Source: Actinocrinis sp046724665
Lineage (GTDB): Bacteria; Actinomycetota; Actinomycetes; Streptomycetales; Catenulisporaceae
DNA length: 9,193 nt
Direction of reading: 5' to 3'
Assembly (NCBI GenBank): GCA_046724665.1
Contig: JBKOWZ010000087.1
Span: 1 to 9,193 of the forward strand
Part shown: piece after piece, positions 6,650 through 9,193 of the stretch
Numbering within the stretch: the stretch's first letter is position 1
Layout: the number at the start of each line of letters is the position of its first letter
Made by a program: the position numbers and the translations under genes
The notes under the pieces: generated by a model
The model's input: the letters and a program-made list of their open reading frames with translations, nothing else
What the model was told of the DNA's origin: nothing
Databases searched by the model: none

Positions 6650-6854
6650 ACGGACGGCCGGGAGTTCCTGACTCGCGAGACGCGCGCGCCGGCCGACCGC
6701 ACCGAGCCGGGTGAACCAGCCCAGATGGCCTACGACGCGCGGCTTCGCCCACAGTGGCGGGACCGCTCCGGACTGGGCCGATACGCGCGCCGCCACCTCA
6801 CCTCGTCACCGCAGCACGCGACCAACCGGCACCGGATTCCTCCATGACCGTCGC
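6650..6854 (-). ncRNA. Cobalamin riboswitch upstream of chlD
   Basis: The minus-strand RNA carries, in order, GGAATCCGGTG (6840-6830), CAGTCCGG (6775-6768) leading into GGTCCCGCCACTGTG (6764-6750), and GAGTCAGGAACTC (6674-6662). These are the conserved core boxes of the cobalamin riboswitch, the last being the B12 box. GACGG (6852-6848) can pair with CCGTC (6657-6653) to close the element as P2. P3 would be very short. Between GGTG and CAGTCCGG the usual few bases are replaced by about 50 nt that fold into their own hairpin, an unusual L5 extension. No U-run terminator follows; the strong Shine-Dalgarno sequence directly downstream suggests translational control of chlD and the coupled cob genes. 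The element starts at the stop codon of the upstream gene. Boundaries are approximate, taken from pairing. Confidence 0.9.
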
Positions 6855-7484
6855 CTAGAGCATGCCATACGCCCCGCGCATGAACGCAATGACCTCCTCG
6901 GGAGGTAGGCCGATACTCTCCGCACGGTTCACGGCCATGAGAAGGAACTGAGCGATCAGCCTCGTGCGCATCCCGGTGTCGCCGTACCACTCGTAGAGCC
7001 TCTCCCACCCCACATCACAGAAGTCGCTCCCGAACCCACGCTGACGCAATTCAGCGACAAGCCCGCTGATCGCGTCGAGCAATGTCGCACCCGGCCGTAG
7101 GCAGACCAGCGCGGGGTAGCCCCAACCCTTGCCCCACTGGCACCCGCTGGGAGGGTTGACGGCCAACTCAGCGTATTCATCTGCCTCTGCGTCCTTTGGA
7201 CCCCCAACCGGGCAAGCGATCAGCGGGAAAGTAAACAGACGCCGACCGGTCACATCGACGAGCTGGACCCCGATGGCATCGCGCGCCGCCCAGGTTTCGG
7301 CGCCGACGTGCTCGCTGACCAGCCAGCGTGCCGCATCCTCGAGCTCGAGGGTGTTATTCACCGTGGATTCGCCGATATTCGGAACGGTGACGAGCCATGC
7401 TTCGCCACCGTCCCCATTCGCTGCCGGTTGAACAGTCGCGGTGAAAACTCGTGATTCGATCATGCAATGCAGCATGCAGCGCAT
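6855..7484 (-). CDS. Unrecognised 209-residue protein with HicB-like N-terminal stretch
   Basis: I do not recognise this protein as a named family. The N-terminal third (EAWLVTVPNIGESTVNNTLELEDAARWLVSEHV split over about residues 28-60) resembles the short antitoxin-like HicB fold common in actinobacteria: a beta strand ending in P-x-I, then a helix-rich segment. The C-terminal half has a GATLLDAISGLVAELRQRGF helix, an aromatic WERLYEWYG segment and an ending in GLPPEEVIAFMRGAYGML; it may be a second domain. No signal peptide or membrane segment is visible. Start codons at 7484, 7475 and 7463 are all possible and none has a clear Shine-Dalgarno sequence. Hand counts of two 60-base lines give about 58-63% GC, against 75% in a line from cobB. 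Base use and position, splitting cobN from the riboswitch, suggest a later insertion. A role in B12 metabolism is not supported. Confidence 0.65.
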   Translation of the reverse strand: MRCMLHCMIESRVFTATVQPAANGDGGEAWLVTVPNIGESTVNNTLELEDAARWLVSEHVGAETWAARDAIGVQLVDVTGRRLFTFPLIACPVGGPKDAEADEYAELAVNPPSGCQWGKGWGYPALVCLRPGATLLDAISGLVAELRQRGFGSDFCDVGWERLYEWYGDTGMRTRLIAQFLLMAVNRAESIGLPPEEVIAFMRGAYGML

Positions 7485-7495
7485 GTCTGACAGAC
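7485..7495. promoter_or_regulatory. Perfect inverted repeat next to the start of the HicB-like gene
   Basis: GTCTGACAGAC is an 11-bp palindrome around a central A, directly adjoining ATG 7484. It could be an operator for autoregulation, as known for antitoxin genes, but short palindromes also occur by chance. Confidence 0.3.
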
Positions 7496-7525
7496 TCAGC
7501 GCCGCGACAGCTGAGCCGTTCGAGA

Positions 7526-7545
7526 CTTCATCAGATCAGGTGAAG
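7526..7545. terminator. Possible weak hairpin after cobN
   Basis: CTTCATC and GGTGAAG can form a 7-bp stem with one G-U pair and a six-base loop, 23 bases past the cobN stop. No T-run follows on the minus strand, so termination is uncertain. The surrounding 83-base gap (7485-7567) shows nothing else I can support; no clear promoter was seen. Confidence 0.3.
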
Positions 7546-7567
7546 GTCGCGTGATTGCGTCATTGGA

Positions 7568-9136
7568 TCACTCGCCCTCCAGGTCGCCCTCGAGTTCCAG
7601 GTAGACCTCGCGCAGGCGGTCCAGGGTGTCGGCCTCGGGCTCGGACCAGAGCTTGCGGTCGGCCGCCTCGAGGAGGCGCTCGGCGATGCCGCGCAGGGCC
7701 CAGGGGTTTGAGCGGCGCATGAACTCGGCGTTGGTCTCGTCGAAGACGTAGGCGGCGGCGAGTTTCTCGTACATCCAGTCGTCCACGACGCCCGCCGTCG
7801 CGTCGTAGCCGAACAGGTAATCGACCGTCGCGGCCAGTTCGAATGCTCCCTTGTAGCCGTGGCGCTGCATCGCCGCGATCCACTTGGGGTTGACCACGCG
7901 GGAGCGGAAGACGCGGTGGGTTTCCTCGGCGAGGGTGCGGGTCTTGACCGTGTCGGGCACGGCCGAGTCGCCGACGTAAGCCGCCGGCGACGTTCCGGTC
8001 AGCGCGCGGACGTAGGCGACCATGCCGCCGTGGTACTGGAAGTAGTCGTCCGAATCGACGATGTCGTGCTCGCGGGTGTCCTGGTTCTTCGCGGCGGCCT
8101 CGATGCGGCGGAACGCGGCGTCCATGTCGGCGCGCGCCTCGCGGCCGTCGAGTCCGCGGCCGTAGGCGTAGCCGCCCCACACGGCGAAGACCTCGGCGAG
8201 GTCGGCGTCGCTGTTCCAGTTGCGCGCGTCGATCAGCGGGAGCAGGCCGGCGCCGTACGCTCCGGGCTTTGAGCCGAAGATGCGTGTCGTGGCGCGGCGA
8301 CGGTCGCCGTGGACGGCATGGTCGGCGTCGGTGTGGGCCCTGAGATAGTTGACCTCCGCTGGTTCGTCGAGTTCTGCGACGGCTCGGATCGCGTCGTCCA
8401 CGAGGGAGACGACGTGCGGGAACGCGTCGCGGAAGAAGCCTGAGATGCGCACGGTCACGTCCACGCGCGGCCGGCCGAGGCGGTCGGCCGGGATGATCTG
8501 GAAGCCGGTGACGCGGCGCGACGCGTCGTCCCAGACCGGCTCGACGCCCAGCAGCGCGAGGATTTCGGCGATGTCGTCGCCCTGGGTGCGCATGGCGCTG
8601 GTGCCCCACACGGTGATGCCCACGGACCGCGGGTAGTCGCCGGTGTCGGCCAAGTGCCGCGCGAGCAGCGACTCGGCGAGGGCACGGCCGACGTCGTAGG
8701 CGTTGCGCGACGGGATCGCCTTCGGGTCCACGGAGTAGAAGTTGCGGCCGGTCGGCAGCACGCTGACCAGCCCGCGCGTCGGCGAGCCGGACGGCCCGGC
8801 CGGGACGTAACGGCCGTCGAGCGCGCGCAGGACGTTCCCGATCTCGTCGGTGGTCCGGCGCAACCGTGGGACCACCTCGAGGGCGGCGAAGCGGAGGATA
8901 GCGGCGATGTCGGGAGTGATCACGCCGGGGGCCGGGACGGCGGCGCGGGTGGGAGTGGGAACTGCGGCACCGGGAACGGCAGAGGTGGCACCGGGAACGG
9001 TGGGGGTGGCGAAAGGGGCGACCTGACGGTCGTTGGGCCTGTTATCTAGGGAGATGTCGGAGGTGGCAGGAGAGGTGAGAGGGGCGGGAGGGTCGAGAGA
9101 GGTGGAGGTGTCAGGGATGGGGGCAGTGGGATGGAC
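7568..9136 (-). CDS. cobN: Aerobic cobaltochelatase large subunit CobN, partial (N-terminus lost at contig end)
   Basis: CobN binds hydrogenobyrinic acid a,c-diamide and inserts cobalt with help from an AAA+/VWA partner, here ChlD. The 522 genomic codons cover the C-terminal part; full-length CobN is usually about 1,200-1,400 residues. Recognised blocks are LDGRYVPAGPSGSPTRG, LPTGRNFYSVDPKAIPSR, VWGTSAMRTQGDDIAE, DVTVRISGFFRDAFPHV, IFGSKPGAYGAGL, DDYFQYHGGM and VNPKWIAAMQRHGYKGAFE. The first roughly 70 residues are a Pro/Ala/Thr-rich linker containing an NRP repeat, which I do not recall as typical of CobN. The open frame appears to start at GTG 9151, but those first five codons (MYKRQ) are adapter sequence; the true start lies beyond the contig. 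The stop is TGA at 7568-7570. Confidence 0.96.
   Translation of the reverse strand, partial: VHPTAPIPDTSTSLDPPAPLTSPATSDISLDNRPNDRQVAPFATPTVPGATSAVPGAAVPTPTRAAVPAPGVITPDIAAILRFAALEVVPRLRRTTDEIGNVLRALDGRYVPAGPSGSPTRGLVSVLPTGRNFYSVDPKAIPSRNAYDVGRALAESLLARHLADTGDYPRSVGITVWGTSAMRTQGDDIAEILALLGVEPVWDDASRRVTGFQIIPADRLGRPRVDVTVRISGFFRDAFPHVVSLVDDAIRAVAELDEPAEVNYLRAHTDADHAVHGDRRRATTRIFGSKPGAYGAGLLPLIDARNWNSDADLAEVFAVWGGYAYGRGLDGREARADMDAAFRRIEAAAKNQDTREHDIVDSDDYFQYHGGMVAYVRALTGTSPAAYVGDSAVPDTVKTRTLAEETHRVFRSRVVNPKWIAAMQRHGYKGAFELAATVDYLFGYDATAGVVDDWMYEKLAAAYVFDETNAEFMRRSNPWALRGIAERLLEAADRKLWSEPEADTLDRLREVYLELEGDLEGE
8966..9000. repeat. Direct repeat (21-bp period) in the cobN linker
   Basis: GGCACCGGGAACGG occurs at 8966-8979 and 8987-9000, 21 bases apart, encoding a repeated VPGA unit on the minus strand. 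It lies in the Pro/Ala/Thr-rich linker and looks like slippage expansion. Confidence 0.6.
9031..9045 (-). repeat. NRP repeat, copy 3 (in cobN)
   Basis: The plus strand reads CGTTGGGCCTGTTAT; the first 14 bases are identical to the copy at 96-109. The minus strand encodes Asp-Asn-Arg-Pro-Asn, with AAC AGG CCC AAC in the same phase as in cbiD and chlD. It is about 32 codons into the genomic part of the cobN fragment, again in a linker. Confidence 0.65.
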
Positions 9137-9193
9137 CTGTCTCTTATACACATCTCCGAGCCCACGAGACCCGCGGTTCTATCTCGTATGCCG
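9137..9193. other. Illumina Nextera adapter contamination at contig end
   Basis: CTGTCTCTTATACACATCT (9137-9155) is the Nextera mosaic-end sequence. It is followed by CCGAGCCCACGAGAC (9156-9170), a 10-base index CCGCGGTTCT (9171-9180) and ATCTCGTATGCCG (9181-9193), the start of the P7 tail. This is untrimmed library adapter, not genomic DNA. It creates the artificial MYKRQ start of the cobN open frame. Confidence 0.99.

Noticed and set aside
6599..6796. Extended chlD start at GTG 6796
   Set aside because: These 66 codons lie inside the cobalamin riboswitch, the GTG being in the L5 insert loop. A strong AGGAGG supports GTG 6598 instead.
5834..6847. 337-codon plus-strand open frame over the chlD AAA+ region and riboswitch
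   Set aside because: The minus strand here carries Walker motifs and the riboswitch core; the plus-strand frame has no domain.
9137..9155. Transposon end or genuine N-terminus of CobN
   Set aside because: The mosaic end is followed by Nextera read-2 sequence, an index and the P7 tail, so this is library adapter and not a mobile element in the genome.

Overview
The window is a cobalamin (vitamin B12) biosynthesis locus from a very GC-rich actinobacterium. Dense GC, GTG starts, 4-base start/stop overlaps, a CobN plus ChlD-type chelatase pair, and a riboswitch carrying the actinobacterial-looking GGTCCCGCCACTGTG and GAGTCAGGAACTC boxes all fit a Streptomyces-like lineage. The exact genus cannot be told from the sequence. 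All supported genes are on the minus strand, so the biological reading order runs from high to low coordinates.

Layout from right to left: 9193-9137 is not genomic. It is a Nextera/Illumina adapter with a 10-base index and the start of the P7 tail, so the contig really ends at 9136. 9136-7568 is the C-terminal part of cobN. 7567-7485 is a short, lower-GC gap. 7484-6855 is an unrecognised 209-residue protein with a HicB-like N-terminal stretch and clearly lower GC than its neighbours. About 6854-6650 is a cobalamin riboswitch that begins at the stop codon of that gene. The riboswitch leads into a tightly packed, probably translationally coupled gene string: chlD-type chelatase (6598-4340), cobO (4338-3718), cobB (3721-2309), cobI (2321-1509), cobM (1512-658) and cbiD (648 to beyond base 1).

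How the genes work together: CobI, CobM and CbiD methylate the corrin ring at C20, C11 and C1. CobB amidates the a and c side chains. CobN with the AAA+/VWA ChlD protein inserts cobalt. CobO adenosylates the corrinoid. The riboswitch is placed to shut down the chlD-to-cbiD string when cobalamin is plentiful.

Most notable observations: (1) the riboswitch has a roughly 50-nt hairpin inserted in L5, and its loop contains an 8-nt perfect complement to the spacer between the chlD Shine-Dalgarno sequence and start codon; (2) a 14-15 bp sequence encoding Asn-Arg-Pro occurs three times, each time in the same reading frame and inside a low-complexity linker (CbiD, ChlD, CobN); (3) no separate small chelatase subunit is present, and the chlD linker carries a G6 run at which +1 slippage would yield a small-subunit-like product.
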